NCBI GenBank assembly: GCA_022843405.1
Contig: JALHNQ010000039.1
Coordinates: 1 to 32,897, forward strand
DNA: 32,897 nucleotides
From: Methylocystis sp.
Lineage (GTDB): Bacteria; Pseudomonadota; Alphaproteobacteria; Rhizobiales; Beijerinckiaceae
Direction of reading: 5' to 3'
Of this stretch, positions 16,591-25,469 are shown piece by piece (the first letter of the stretch is position 1; each line of letters opens with the position of its first letter). A program made the translations under genes and the position numbers. The notes beneath the pieces were generated by a model, which saw only the letters and a program-made list of their open reading frames with translations, did no database searches and was not told the origin of the DNA.

Positions 16591-17432
16591 GCCGCCGTCA
16601 GCCGAATGCTGAGATCGATGGGATCGAGCCTGTCCTCAACATAGATCGCCGCGCGACTGCGCCGTGATGAAAGATGGGCAAGACTTCGCCGGCGCGCCTG
16701 TTCGGCTTCGATCCAACGCCGCTGCAGCGCGGGTCTCATCAACAGGGTTTGACGGCGGCCGCTCTCGCTGTCGCGAAGCGCCAACACCCCCCATTTCGGC
16801 GGCGCCGACTCAACGGAATCGACCAGAACGATCGGCGCGACGTCATGCAGCGCGAGCGCGTCGAACGCCTGTTCGATCATACGCTCGGACCAGCGGAAGT
16901 CGGAGATGAGAAATACGAGCTTACGCGTAGCGCCGAGAGCCGCCGCGGCGGCCAGCACGCCTTTCACGCTCGATCCGCGGGGCGTTTCGGCACCAAGCCT
17001 TTTGACGGCGGCGAGCGCCGCTCGCCTCGAGCGAGTCGCAGGACTCATTGACCGATCGATTAGAGCGTCCGCGTAGGGGAACAGGCCAAAGCGATCGCCG
17101 ATGCGCGTCGCCGAATAGGCAAGAGCGGCGCAAAGGTCGACGGCGACACGAAACCTGTCGGCCGCGCCGACGAAACCCATCGACGCCGAGAGGTCCACGA
17201 GCGCATAGACGTCGACCGCCGCTCTTTGTTCGAAGCGGCGCACATAGGTCGCGCCGAACGGATCGCGCAGCGTCGCGCGGATGTCGATGCGGCGAGCGTC
17301 CGGGTAGCGCATGAAAGGCCCCTGATCGCGAAAGACTCCAAAGCCGCCGACTTCGCTCGACGTATGGGCGCCGACGTGATTGGCGGCGAAGCGTCCGCGC
17401 GGCCGATAGAGAATATCGACGATCTCGTTCAT
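16587..17432 (-). CDS. mxaS: MxaS, DUF58/vWA-type protein
   Basis: A 281-residue soluble protein of the DUF58 type that pairs with MoxR ATPases. A vWA-like MIDAS motif D80-x-S82-x-S84 (ALVDLSASMG) and LVFLISDFRW are visible. The ATG at 17432 overlaps the mxaR stop (ATGA), and this start removes a non-conserved N-terminal extension. It is required for methanol dehydrogenase activity in other methylotrophs, but its exact task is unknown. Confidence 0.9.
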   Translation of the reverse strand: MNEIVDILYRPRGRFAANHVGAHTSSEVGGFGVFRDQGPFMRYPDARRIDIRATLRDPFGATYVRRFEQRAAVDVYALVDLSASMGFVGAADRFRVAVDLCAALAYSATRIGDRFGLFPYADALIDRSMSPATRSRRAALAAVKRLGAETPRGSSVKGVLAAAAALGATRKLVFLISDFRWSERMIEQAFDALALHDVAPIVLVDSVESAPPKWGVLALRDSESGRRQTLLMRPALQRRWIEAEQARRRSLAHLSSRRSRAAIYVEDRLDPIDLSIRLTAA

Positions 17433-18460
17433 GGAACCGGCGTCGCGTCGAAAGCCGCGCGACACAATCGCTTGACGATATCGTCGCCGCGCAGCGCATG
17501 AATCGGATCGACGAAGATGCGGTGAGCCATTACTTCGATGAACAGGTCGCGCACGTCTTCCGGAACAAGATAATCGCGCCCCTCGAGCCAGGCGCGCACG
17601 CGCGCCGCGCGCGCCAAGGCCGCCAAAGCGCGCGGGCTCGCGCCACCCTTGAAAAGACTGCTGACGTCGACATCGGGCAGCGACACGCCGGCGGACTCCG
17701 GCTTGACCAGGGCTTGCCAGAGATTGAGCACATAGCGCTCGAGCGCCTCGCTTGATTTCACCTCGGTCTGGATCGCGCCCGCGACTTCGGGAATCCTGCG
17801 ATAGTCGAATGAGCCGGGACTCACTCGTTCGATCAGGGTTTCCGTGTCATGGAACGCCGGATCGAAGACGAGCCTTCGGCGGGCGTCTTCATCATCCGGC
17901 GCCGCCATGGGAATTTCCATGAGGAATCTGTCGCGGGCGGCTGCCGGCAATTCGAAAGTTTCCTCGCGCTCCACCATATTGCGGTCGGCGAACACGCTCA
18001 GATAAGGAAAATGATGCACGCGATTGAACGCCGAGACGCTTCGCTCGGCCATCAGCCGCAGCAACAGCGAGTGAACCTGCGGACGCGCGCGATTGATCTC
18101 GTTGAAGAAGAAGACCGGCAGCGTTTCAGCCAAACGCAGCAGTTCGGAGGGCTCGACCCGCGGACGACCGTCTTCGCCAAGGTAAGTATGGTAGAGAATG
18201 TCGCTCGGCATCATGTCGACAGTGCCCTCGACACGAGCGAAATCGCCGCCGAGCGCTCGTGACGCCGAGCGCAGCAGCGTCGTCTTGCCGACTCCCACGT
18301 CGCCTTCGATCAGCACATGGCCGCGCGCAAATATGCAGATCGTCACAAGCCTGATGACGCGCGCCTGGCCGAGAACGGCCTTCTGAATTTCCCGCTCGAA
18401 CTCTAGGGCGCGCTCGCGCCAATCGGCGAGCTTCTCGACGACATGCAACGTAGCGTTCAA
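17429..18460 (-). CDS. mxaR: MxaR, MoxR-family AAA+ ATPase
   Basis: A 343-residue AAA+ protein, the founding type of the MoxR family, thought to work as a chaperone with the vWA proteins MxaS, MxaC and MxaL during enzyme maturation. Walker A is GDVGVGKTT (53-61). The Walker B region reads VFFFNEINR, with Asn120 in place of the usual Asp but the catalytic Glu121 kept. ERYVLNLW and a C-terminal lid follow. The start is TTG at 18460 with AAGGTCAGG upstream; no in-frame ATG fits. A structured gap of 132 nt separates it from mxaI. Confidence 0.92.
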   Translation of the reverse strand: MNATLHVVEKLADWRERALEFEREIQKAVLGQARVIRLVTICIFARGHVLIEGDVGVGKTTLLRSASRALGGDFARVEGTVDMMPSDILYHTYLGEDGRPRVEPSELLRLAETLPVFFFNEINRARPQVHSLLLRLMAERSVSAFNRVHHFPYLSVFADRNMVEREETFELPAAARDRFLMEIPMAAPDDEDARRRLVFDPAFHDTETLIERVSPGSFDYRRIPEVAGAIQTEVKSSEALERYVLNLWQALVKPESAGVSLPDVDVSSLFKGGASPRALAALARAARVRAWLEGRDYLVPEDVRDLFIEVMAHRIFVDPIHALRGDDIVKRLCRAAFDATPVP

Positions 18461-18490
18461 AGCCTGACCTTAGCCCGCCAAATGGAAAAG

Positions 18491-18558
18491 GCGGCCACGA
18501 TCTCGGGAATGGGGCCGCTGCGCCGTTGTCGAATGCGCCGGCTCCAGATCGTGGCCGC
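18491..18558. repeat. Long hairpin between mxaI and mxaR
   Basis: A perfect 13-bp inverted repeat, GCGGCCACGATCT (18491-18503) and AGATCGTGGCCGC (18546-18558), encloses 42 nt that can fold further. It lies between the highly expressed structural gene mxaI and the accessory genes. A role in transcript processing, partial termination or 3'-end protection is likely but inferred. Confidence 0.65.
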
Positions 18559-18562
18559 TGGA

Positions 18563-18591
18563 TTCATCGCGATCATTTCATCGCGATGAAA
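18563..18591. repeat. Palindromes just after the mxaI stop
   Basis: TTTCATCGCGATGAAA (18576-18591) is a perfect 16-bp palindrome. TTCATCGCGA (18563-18572) also pairs with TCGCGATGAA (18581-18590). These alternative pairings begin right after the mxaI stop and precede the larger hairpin on the mxa transcript. Confidence 0.55.
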
Positions 18592-18592
18592 C

Positions 18593-18883
18593 CTATTGAG
18601 CGATCTTGCTCACGTCATATTCCCACTTGCCGGTCTTCTTGAAATTCTCGACCCGCTTTTTGTTGCGCTCTTCCATGCCCTGGATCGACGCTTGCTGCTT
18701 AGCGATTTCCTTGGGGTCGTGCTTGGGATCGTATTTCGAACCCTCGACCTTGTCCGGAAAGCCGGGCTTCGGCTCCCAGCAATTGCCCGGCGCCTTGCAC
18801 TTGGTGCCATCATAGGCGAGCGCGCCGCCGGCGCCAAACAACATGCCGACGGCAAGCGCCGCGGCGAAATGCATCTTACGCAT
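18593..18883 (-). CDS. mxaI: Methanol dehydrogenase small (beta) subunit MxaI
   Basis: A 96-residue precursor with a signal peptide of about 23 residues (ends GGALA) and a mature chain starting YDGTKCKAPGNCWEPKPGF. C29 and C35 would form the known intrachain disulfide. The Lys-rich helix (KEIAKQQASIQGMEERNKKR) wraps along MxaF. It forms the alpha2beta2 methanol dehydrogenase in the periplasm. The presence of mxaI supports a calcium rather than lanthanide enzyme. The ATG at 18883 has GGAGGAAA upstream. Confidence 0.96.
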   Translation of the reverse strand: MRKMHFAAALAVGMLFGAGGALAYDGTKCKAPGNCWEPKPGFPDKVEGSKYDPKHDPKEIAKQQASIQGMEERNKKRVENFKKTGKWEYDVSKIAQ

Positions 18884-18902
18884 CCCTGTTTCCTCCGTTT
18901 TT

Positions 18903-18920
18903 TGGAGGCTTGCGCCTCCA
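18903..18920 (-). repeat. GNRA-capped hairpin before the mxaI ribosome binding site
   Basis: On the mxa transcript the sequence TGGAGGC-GCAA-GCCTCCA forms a perfect 7-bp stem with a GCAA tetraloop. It lies in the 68-nt mxaG-mxaI gap, directly before AAAAAACGGAGGAAA, which holds the mxaI ribosome binding site. Confidence 0.6.
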
Positions 18921-18951
18921 TGTTTGCGCCCCCGCAACGGCGGCGTGGAAC

Positions 18952-19533
18952 TTATTTCGCCTTTGGCTGGCATTGACCGGGCGGATTTTCGGGCAGAGTC
19001 TCGTGACCGGCGTAGGGTTTGAACTGCTTGCGCTGCTCGGCGGTCAGCCAACTCGCCTTTTCCGGCGCGTCCTTGAAGAGGTGACGGATCCAGGCCATCA
19101 CTTTCAGCATTTCGTCGAGCGTCAGATTCTCATACTGCGGCCCCATGGACGCCTGCGCGCCGCCGTAGATCGTCGAGAAGAAGCCTTCGTCGGTTTCGTT
19201 CTGCGGATAGGTCCAATAGGCGTCGTTGAGGCCGGGACCGATCTTTCCTTCGGCGAGGTGGCCGTGACAGCCGGAACAGGCGGACAGAAAGAGCTGTTCT
19301 CCCTGTTTGAGGCAACTTGCATCCTCGTTATAGGGATTCTTGCCGGACGCCATGAATTGCTTGACGCCCTCCGTGTCCTTTCCTTCAGGCAGCGCATCAT
19401 CGAATTTGAGCACTTCGCCGGTGATGGTGTTGCGGAACGTAATCCCTGCGGTCTGGGCGATGGCGCCGAGCGCAACAAGGCTCGCAGCGGCGCTGATGAG
19501 ATAGACCGAAATGCTTCCTTTTCTTTTCAACAC
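18952..19533 (-). CDS. mxaG: Cytochrome cL (MxaG), electron acceptor of methanol dehydrogenase
   Basis: A 193-residue exported class I cytochrome c. A signal peptide of about 26 residues (ends GAIAQ) is followed by the haem motif C86-S-G-C89-H90 and a likely axial Met130 (GAQASMGPQYENLT). The stretch ITFRNTITGEVLKFDDALPEG and the Met ligand context are typical of cytochrome cL. It takes electrons from PQQ of MxaF and passes them to cytochrome cH. The start is GTG at 19533, with AGGA upstream. It follows mxaJ by 35 nt. Confidence 0.95.
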   Translation of the reverse strand: MLKRKGSISVYLISAAASLVALGAIAQTAGITFRNTITGEVLKFDDALPEGKDTEGVKQFMASGKNPYNEDASCLKQGEQLFLSACSGCHGHLAEGKIGPGLNDAYWTYPQNETDEGFFSTIYGGAQASMGPQYENLTLDEMLKVMAWIRHLFKDAPEKASWLTAEQRKQFKPYAGHETLPENPPGQCQPKAK

Positions 19534-19568
19534 TTATTCTCGTCCTGTTTCGTTGGTGCGCCGCGCAT

Positions 19569-20483
19569 CTATTGGGTGACGGGTAGAAGGGGAACGCCCT
19601 CCGCCTTAAGGATTTCTTCGATCTTCGGCCGCGCCGCGACGAGCGCGTTGTCGATTTCCGTCAGCAAGGCCTTGTCGTCGCGCCGCACCGCGACCGATTG
19701 GTCGAAGCGTTGCGGCACCTTTTCGCCGCTGCTCTTTGCCGCGTCATCTTCGATCAGCGTCATCCGCAGGGGAATGGTCGAGGATTTGACGTAACGCCCC
19801 ACGTCCGGCGCGAAGCCGACCGCGATCTCGGCTGCGCCGTTCACCACCTCGCCGACCATCCGAGAGGGATCGATTTGCGTGTATTGGTTGCGCGGCGATT
19901 TGAAATTCACCAGCGAATAGAGATAGGCCATGTTGTCTTCATACTGGCCCATATCCTTGAGCAGCGCTTCGCCTGGAGACCCGAAGGCGACGACGATGTG
20001 GCCAATCTTCTTTAAGCGCGGATCCGACCAGGACTTAATGTCGAGGCCGCGATCGGCGCGGCTGATAAAGACATAGCCAGTTCGATAGTAGGGCTTTGAC
20101 GTCGCCACGCGTGGGTCGCCCGTATCGAGGCCGATGATGACGTCGCACAGCTTCTTGTCGAGAGAATCGCGCACGAGATAGATCGCCGGCCGTTGCGACC
20201 AGACGAATTGCGCCTTGCGTTGCAAGGCCTCGGCAAGCGCCACGCCAATCTTGTTTTCAAGTCCGGAGCCGTCTTCCATCGACAGCGGCGGCTGATTCTT
20301 TGCCGCGCAGATGCGAAGCGCATTGGGATCGGCCGGCGGCGCCTGCTCGTCCATTGGCGAAGGCGCGGCGTTTGATACGGCGTCGCTAGAGCCGCCAAAG
20401 GAAGCGCCCTTCGCGCCGACGCTCGCGAGAGCGATGACAAGCGCGCCGCCGAAACCGAGGGACAAGCGAGTGATCCGCGACAT
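19569..20483 (-). CDS. mxaJ: MxaJ, periplasmic solute-binding-like methanol oxidation protein
   Basis: A 304-residue protein with a signal peptide (about 1-26, LVIALASVGAKG) and a fold of the bacterial extracellular solute-binding family 3 (ALRICAAKNQPPLSMEDGSG, then DVIIGLDTGDPRVATSKPYY). It is conserved between mxaF and mxaG and is thought to help assemble or stabilise the enzyme. Its place and sequence together make the call firm. Confidence 0.94.
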   Translation of the reverse strand: MSRITRLSLGFGGALVIALASVGAKGASFGGSSDAVSNAAPSPMDEQAPPADPNALRICAAKNQPPLSMEDGSGLENKIGVALAEALQRKAQFVWSQRPAIYLVRDSLDKKLCDVIIGLDTGDPRVATSKPYYRTGYVFISRADRGLDIKSWSDPRLKKIGHIVVAFGSPGEALLKDMGQYEDNMAYLYSLVNFKSPRNQYTQIDPSRMVGEVVNGAAEIAVGFAPDVGRYVKSSTIPLRMTLIEDDAAKSSGEKVPQRFDQSVAVRRDDKALLTEIDNALVAARPKIEEILKAEGVPLLPVTQ

Positions 20484-20509
20484 TGTTCTATTTCCGTGAT
20501 CATTCCGAT

Positions 20510-20548
20510 CGCCTGTTCGGACGCGCGGGGGGCGCGGCCGAACAGGCG
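20510..20548 (-). repeat. Strong hairpin in the mxaF-mxaJ gap
   Basis: CGCCTGTTCGG (20510-20520) and CCGAACAGGCG (20538-20548) pair perfectly over 11 bp. After one mismatch the stem continues with CGCGC/GCGCG around a five-C loop on the mxa transcript. A smaller hairpin, CCGCCTCAGGCGG (20557-20569), lies between it and the mxaF stop. There is no U-tract. It is well placed to protect the 3' end of mxaF mRNA or to cut expression of downstream genes. Confidence 0.7.
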
Positions 20549-20594
20549 TCTCGCAACCGCCTCAGGCGGGAAGAGATCGATGGAAAGGCGAAAA

Positions 20595-22469
20595 TCAGTT
20601 CGCCTTGTATTCGCCGACGCTCAGATCGTCATAGGGGCCCTTGCCGTCGAGCGAGAACACCATCACGCCGCCGCCCATCTGGGTGTAGTTGGCGAGCTGC
20701 TTGAAGGCGCCGACCGCGCCGAGACCAGCCGTCGGATCCTGGAGGTCGAACACAAGACCGACTCCCGGCCAACCGCCCACGCCATACATGATGGCGAGAT
20801 ATTCAACGCCCTTGTGCTGATAGACGATCGGATGGCCGATGACGCCCGAAGGAAGCTTGAACTTCCACAGCAGTTCGCCGGTGTCGCTGTGACGGGCCTT
20901 GATGAAGCCGTCGAGCGTTCCGTAGAAGACGACGTTGCCGGCGGTCGCGGCGGTGCCGCCCCAAACAGCGAAGCGCTCCATCTTCTCCCATTTGAACTTG
21001 CCGGTGATGGCGTTGTAGGCCTTGATCTGGCCGAGGCCTTCAGCCTTCTGACGATCGCCCTTCGGACCCGGAAACATGTTCAGCGTCGCGCCGACGAAGA
21101 ACTGACCCGCGCGATAGGGAAGCATGAAGGGCTCCCAATCCATGCAGATGTGGTTCACGCCGAGGAAGAACAGTTCCTTGGTCGGATCATAGGAGTCGAG
21201 ACCCTGGTTGTGATAGCCCATCGCCGAGGGACAGACGTCCTTGGCGAGGTGATCCATGCGCGTGCCATATTCCGGATCGCGCACCGGCAGGCCGCTCTTG
21301 AGATCGACCTTCTTGAACACATTGACCGTGTCGTCGATCTTGTCGGCGGAGATCAGCGTGCCGTCGGTGCGGTCGAGCGTATAGACGATGCCGTTGCGGT
21401 CGGGATGGGTCAGCAGCTTGCGCGGCTTGCCGTCCTTGTCCTTCTGCTCGCTGAGCATCATGAAATTGATGCCGGCGTAGTCCCATTCGTCATGCGGCGT
21501 CTTCTGATAGCCGAACTTCGCCTCTCCGGTGTTCAGATCGCGGCCCCAGATCGTCATGGTCCACTTGTTGTCGCCGGGACGCATGGTCTCGTTCCACGGC
21601 GCCGGGTTGCCGCTGCCGTAATAGACGAGGTTGGTGCCCGGATCGTAAGCGAACCAGCCCCAGTTGGTGCCGCCGCCGATCTTCCAGGCGTCGCCTTCCC
21701 AGGTCGCGGTGCCAAGGCCCTTCTGGCCGTAATGCGGATTGGCCTTGTTGAAGTCGTCGCCGATCAGCACGTCGGAATCGGGACCGGTCGCATAGGCGCG
21801 CCACTTTTGCTCGCCGTTACGCACGTCATAAGCGGTCATATAGCCGCGCACGCCGAGCTCGGCGCCCGAGCTGCCGATGAGTACAATGTCCTTATAAATG
21901 TGCGGCGCGACGGTCAGCGTCGAGCCGACCTTGAAATCGGAGTTTTCGATCTTCCAGACTTCCTCGCCGGTGTCGGCGTTCAGCGCGACGACATGGCCGT
22001 CAAGCAGCGTCTTGACGACGAGCGAGGGCGTCTTGCCGTCGGTAGGCCAGTAAGCGAGTCCGCGATTGACAATGTCGCAGCAGGCGACGGCGCGCGCGGC
22101 GGCGTTCTGCTTGGGCTTATGCTGCCAAAGAATCCGGGTCGGATCGTCGAGGTTGAGCGCGAAAGTGTTGTTGGGGAAGGACGTGTGAACATACATTTTG
22201 CCGTCAACGACGATCGGCGAGCCTTCATGACCGCTCAGCAGACCCGTCGAGAACGACCAGGCGACCTTCAGATTCTTGACATTCTCGGCGTTGACCTGGG
22301 TCAGCGTGCTGTAATGGTCGGAGCTGTAGTTCTTGCCCTGCATCGCCCAGTTGTTTTCGCTCTTCGTCAGAGCTTCGAGTTTATCTTCTGCGACCGCGGC
22401 GGACATCGTCACGACCGGCGCGGCGAGCAGCACGGACAACAGGGACACGGAATTCAGCAGTTTCCTCAT
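20595..22469 (-). CDS. mxaF: Methanol dehydrogenase large (alpha) subunit MxaF, calcium/PQQ type
   Basis: A 624-residue precursor. A 27-residue signal peptide (ends SAAVA) gives a mature chain starting EDKLEAL. It is an eight-bladed propeller quinoprotein that oxidises methanol to formaldehyde in the periplasm. Calcium/PQQ residues are visible as E204 (GAELGV), N288 (GSGNPAPW) and catalytic D330 (HDEWDYAG), equal to 177, 261 and 303 of the mature enzyme. The adjacent Cys pair C130-C131 is the known disulfide ring. Ala332 at two residues after the catalytic Asp marks it as MxaF; lanthanide XoxF has Asp there. The ATG at 22469 has AGGAGG 9 nt upstream. It is the first gene of the mxa operon. 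Confidence 0.98.
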   Translation of the reverse strand: MRKLLNSVSLLSVLLAAPVVTMSAAVAEDKLEALTKSENNWAMQGKNYSSDHYSTLTQVNAENVKNLKVAWSFSTGLLSGHEGSPIVVDGKMYVHTSFPNNTFALNLDDPTRILWQHKPKQNAAARAVACCDIVNRGLAYWPTDGKTPSLVVKTLLDGHVVALNADTGEEVWKIENSDFKVGSTLTVAPHIYKDIVLIGSSGAELGVRGYMTAYDVRNGEQKWRAYATGPDSDVLIGDDFNKANPHYGQKGLGTATWEGDAWKIGGGTNWGWFAYDPGTNLVYYGSGNPAPWNETMRPGDNKWTMTIWGRDLNTGEAKFGYQKTPHDEWDYAGINFMMLSEQKDKDGKPRKLLTHPDRNGIVYTLDRTDGTLISADKIDDTVNVFKKVDLKSGLPVRDPEYGTRMDHLAKDVCPSAMGYHNQGLDSYDPTKELFFLGVNHICMDWEPFMLPYRAGQFFVGATLNMFPGPKGDRQKAEGLGQIKAYNAITGKFKWEKMERFAVWGGTAATAGNVVFYGTLDGFIKARHSDTGELLWKFKLPSGVIGHPIVYQHKGVEYLAIMYGVGGWPGVGLVFDLQDPTAGLGAVGAFKQLANYTQMGGGVMVFSLDGKGPYDDLSVGEYKAN

Positions 22470-22540
22470 GGACGAGTCCTCCTGCAACGTCGCCCGGACG
22501 CCTTTATGGCTTCTTTGACGGCGACGTCGCCTCGCAGATA

Positions 22541-22562
22541 GACGGCTAGAAATGCAGCCGTC
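22541..22562. promoter_or_regulatory. Inverted repeat upstream of mxaF
   Basis: GACGGCT-N8-AGCCGTC is a perfect 7+7 repeat 72-93 nt upstream of the mxaF start. It is either a hairpin in the mxaF leader or a site for a dimeric regulator, for example the MoxX-like protein. GGCGACGTCGCC (22520-22531), a 12-bp palindrome, lies closer to the gene. I could not find a convincing -35/-10 pair for mxaF in this 322-bp gap, which also holds the start region of the divergent protease gene. Confidence 0.35.
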
Positions 22563-22791
22563 ACGGTTCATTGAAGGTCGCCTAATCCCGCTGCGCGTCG
22601 GCGCAAATTCGAGAGACGATCCGCCGGCATATAAATTTAAGCGCAAGGCCGAGTCTCCACGATTTATCGGTAATGTGTCTCGGGAAAGATCGGCATGTTT
22701 GTTCCCAATGCTTCCTGCCCCGGCGAAGGCTTGACGCAGAATCGCAGGCGGATTTTGTTGAGGACGATCCTCCAGGCCACCTAGAGTTCGA

Positions 22792-23667
22792 ATGTCGGAA
22801 GCTTTTACGCGAAGAACGTCGCCTGCGCCTCATCGTTACGCGTGGTTTCAGACCAGCTTACGCTCGTCAGCCGCAAGGCGCGTCCTCGCGCTGGTCGCGC
22901 TCATGCTCATCGGCGCGGCGCTCGCGCGCATTGGCGCGCAGACGGCGCTCGCGGCGCTCTACCCAGACGACAGGCGAAAGGCGATGACGGAAGCGGACGC
23001 GGCGCGCTTCGCCGGCGCGGGCGTGCTCATGTGCTACTCCGACTATGGAACGCTCGAGCGGGCCGCCGCCGCTTGGCTCATCGCTTCGCATGACCTCGTC
23101 GTGATGAATGCGCATAATTTCGTCGATCGGCGCCTCGTCCCAACCCATCCAGTGACGAATTGCTTCTTCAGGATCGCTGGCGGCGACTATTATTTCGACG
23201 AAGACAGTCTGCGTATCGGCGCTTCCGTCGAGTCGAAAGGCCTGCATATCACCGACGATTGGGCGTTGCTGCGCCTGCTGCAGCCGACGCCCGAAAGCGT
23301 GAAACCCCAGCCCGCGCCTGAGGTGAGCGACATCGCCACCGGCGCGCGCTTCAAGGTGATGATGGTCTCGCCGGCCGGACATTCCAATACGCGCCTGGCC
23401 GCCACCATAGAGTCGTGTGACGTCTATCGCATCGACGAGCCGACCGAAGGTCACGTTCGTCGCGCGCGTCACGACTGCAATGACGGCTATGGCGGTTCGG
23501 GTTCGGGCATTTTTACCGAAGACGGCCGTTTGATCGCCATGCACAGCGCTTCGCTCGACATGAATCAGAAGCGGCCTTTCGACGTCGAGACGCATTACGG
23601 TTCGGCGCTGCTTTTCGAAGGCGAACTCGCCGAGGCGATCCGCGAGTCGGCCTTGAGGCCGCGTTAG
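22792..23667 (+). CDS. Trypsin-like serine protease, membrane-anchored or exported
   Basis: A 291-residue protein with an N-terminal hydrophobic segment (about 31-48, [18 protein letters not shown]). The trypsin-like domain shows the expected triad: H108 (VVMNAHNF), Asp155 or 156 (TDDWALLRL) and S236 ([10 protein letters not shown]). Cys81, C124, C209 and C229 could form disulfides. It is divergent from mxaF and ends 1 nt before the stop of the convergent cytochrome gene. Its target is unknown, and a link to methanol oxidation is only positional. Confidence 0.82.
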   Translation: MSEAFTRRTSPAPHRYAWFQTSLRSSAARRVLALVALMLIGAALARIGAQTALAALYPDDRRKAMTEADAARFAGAGVLMCYSDYGTLERAAAAWLIASHDLVVMNAHNFVDRRLVPTHPVTNCFFRIAGGDYYFDEDSLRIGASVESKGLHITDDWALLRLLQPTPESVKPQPAPEVSDIATGARFKVMMVSPAGHSNTRLAATIESCDVYRIDEPTEGHVRRARHDCNDGYGGSGSGIFTEDGRLIAMHSASLDMNQKRPFDVETHYGSALLFEGELAEAIRESALRPR

Positions 23668-23668
23668 C

Positions 23669-24541
23669 TCATTCCTTTGGCGGAATGGTCCGTATCCAGG
23701 CGACGAGCGCATCGAGATCATCGGACGACATTTTCGAGAAATGCGCCTTGGAAAGCGTCGACATCGGCGGCCTGAGCGGCGCGCCGTCGCGTGCGACGCC
23801 CTGCGTGATCGCCCGCTTCAAGTCATCGTCCGACCAGACGCCGACGCCCTTCGCCCGATGCGACGTGATGTTCGAGGCGACGGCGACGCCTGCCGGGGTG
23901 CGAAAGACTTTGCCCCCTGCCCCGAGGCGATTTTGATAATCGGGCGCGCCGTCGATCTCCTCGCTATGGCAAGACATGCAGCGCGCGAGCGACGCGACGT
24001 AGAGGCCGCGCGCGTTTTTCTCGGAGAGAGACCCTTCATCGAAGGCCGCCGCCACTCCGGGCGCCGGGTGAGGCGCCCATTCCCCGCGCCGCTGCTGCGG
24101 CTCCTGGAGGGGCGCGCGGACCGGCGCAACCGAGCGCAGAAAGGCGATGATGGCGTCGAGATCGCGCGCCGTCAGCGCCTTGTATGAGTCCGACGGCATG
24201 ACCGGCGCGAGGCGACCGTCGCGTCCGACGCCGTCGACGATGGCGGCGCGCAATTCTTTGTCGGTCCATGCCCCGACGCCGGTCTCGCTGTCGGGCGAGA
24301 TGTTGGAGCCACGGACGACATAGGATTTGTCGGAAAATGTCTGCGCGCCGCCGGAGAAGCGCTTCGAGAAATCATAGCCGGCGGCGCCGCGCGGCGTATG
24401 GCAATTGTCGCAAGCCGTCAGCGCTTCAACGAGATAGCGGCCGCGGTCGATATTGCCTGCACAGGCTGCGGGATCGATCGTCCAGCACGCCAATAGAGCG
24501 ACCGGCGACGATAGAATCGTCCATAGGCGATTGACGTGCAT
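23669..24541 (-). CDS. Dihaem cytochrome c
   Basis: A 290-residue exported protein with a signal peptide (about 1-28) and two class I cytochrome c domains. Haem motifs are C44-D-N-C47-H48 and C188-M-S-C191-H192. Likely Met ligands are in VMPSDSY (about 115) and PPMSTLS (about 260). It resembles the dihaem subunit of membrane-bound alcohol/aldehyde dehydrogenases and other gene-solitary dihaem cytochromes. It stands alone, so the electron donor cannot be named. Confidence 0.88.
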   Translation of the reverse strand: MHVNRLWTILSSPVALLACWTIDPAACAGNIDRGRYLVEALTACDNCHTPRGAAGYDFSKRFSGGAQTFSDKSYVVRGSNISPDSETGVGAWTDKELRAAIVDGVGRDGRLAPVMPSDSYKALTARDLDAIIAFLRSVAPVRAPLQEPQQRRGEWAPHPAPGVAAAFDEGSLSEKNARGLYVASLARCMSCHSEEIDGAPDYQNRLGAGGKVFRTPAGVAVASNITSHRAKGVGVWSDDDLKRAITQGVARDGAPLRPPMSTLSKAHFSKMSSDDLDALVAWIRTIPPKE

Positions 24542-24652
24542 GATGCCAAGGCGTGTTGAAGGGTTGGGCGCTCTTAATCCAGCTCTCTCGTCGCGTCGTC
24601 AGGAAATATTCGTTCCAGGACCAGGAATTATCGGCAATCAGCGACTGGGGAG

Positions 24653-25309
24653 TCAGCGTCCGAGCGACAGGTTGGAGCCGTCGAGCACGGCGTAGTCGAA
24701 CCGGGCGCCGGTGACGACGGCGCCAGTGAATGACGCGCCGGTAAGAACCGCATGCGTGAGATTGGCGCGCGTAAGGTCCGCGCCGTCGAAATTGGCGTCC
24801 GGTAGTTCGGAGCGGACGGGAACCATTCCCTGATTGGCTGGATCGGCGCCGAGATCGGCGCCGATCAGCTTGGCGTTGCGAAAGTTCACGCGCTTTCCAC
24901 CGCCGATGATCCGGGAATCGGAAAGATCGGCGCCGGTGAAGTTCGCGCCGTCGAGAAGCGCGGCGTAGAGCATGGCGGTCTTCATCACGGCACCCGAGAA
25001 GTCGACGTTCTGCAGATCGGCGCGCGTGAAATTCGCCCCGGAGAGATCGGATTTGGCGAGTTTTGCGCCGGCGAGAATCGCCGAGAAGAAATCCGCGCCG
25101 CGTAGGTCGAGACCAGAAAGGTCGAGGCCGGAGAGATCAAGATTGGCAAGATCGATCGGCTTGCCGCGCGCTTCAGCGAGCTTTGCCTCGACCTGCGCGC
25201 GCGATCGTTCGGCGGCGGCGACGGCTTGCGCCGCCGCGGCGATGAAAAGAATGGCGCTCGCGACACGGGCAAGGCGGCGACCGATCAGCTCTCGATTCAA
25301 TAGGCTCAT
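24653..25309 (-). CDS. Pentapeptide-repeat protein, exported
   Basis: A 218-residue protein. A signal peptide (about 1-32, ends AVAAAERS) is followed by a short helix, then pentapeptide repeats of the A(D/N)LxX type from about residue 52 to the C terminus (LDLSGLDLSGLDLRGADF, then AKLAKSDLSGANFTRADL). The repeats would form a right-handed quadrilateral beta helix of 7-8 coils. No enzymatic residues are evident. The function is unknown. Confidence 0.86.
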   Translation of the reverse strand: MSLLNRELIGRRLARVASAILFIAAAAQAVAAAERSRAQVEAKLAEARGKPIDLANLDLSGLDLSGLDLRGADFFSAILAGAKLAKSDLSGANFTRADLQNVDFSGAVMKTAMLYAALLDGANFTGADLSDSRIIGGGKRVNFRNAKLIGADLGADPANQGMVPVRSELPDANFDGADLTRANLTHAVLTGASFTGAVVTGARFDYAVLDGSNLSLGR

Positions 25310-25469
25310 CAGTCGAACTCCAATCGCATGTCAGCGTGCGAAGCCTATGTTCGACGGAATCAAGGACGCAACAGGACAATATCTTGCGCAGAGCAGGAAA
25401 GATCGGCAGGCCGCGATTGAGCGACGGGCGGTCGTGGATCGTCGCAGCGTTTCGCGATAATGAGTTGCG

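Noticed and set aside
20595-22469. Possibility that this is lanthanide-dependent XoxF
   Set aside because: Ala332 follows the catalytic Asp330 by two residues, where XoxF has Asp, and mxaI and the whole calcium-insertion gene set are present.
20496-22541. A 681-codon plus-strand open frame antisense to mxaF
   Set aside because: It is the shadow of mxaF in GC-rich DNA; the translation has no recognisable family, while mxaF on the other strand is certain.
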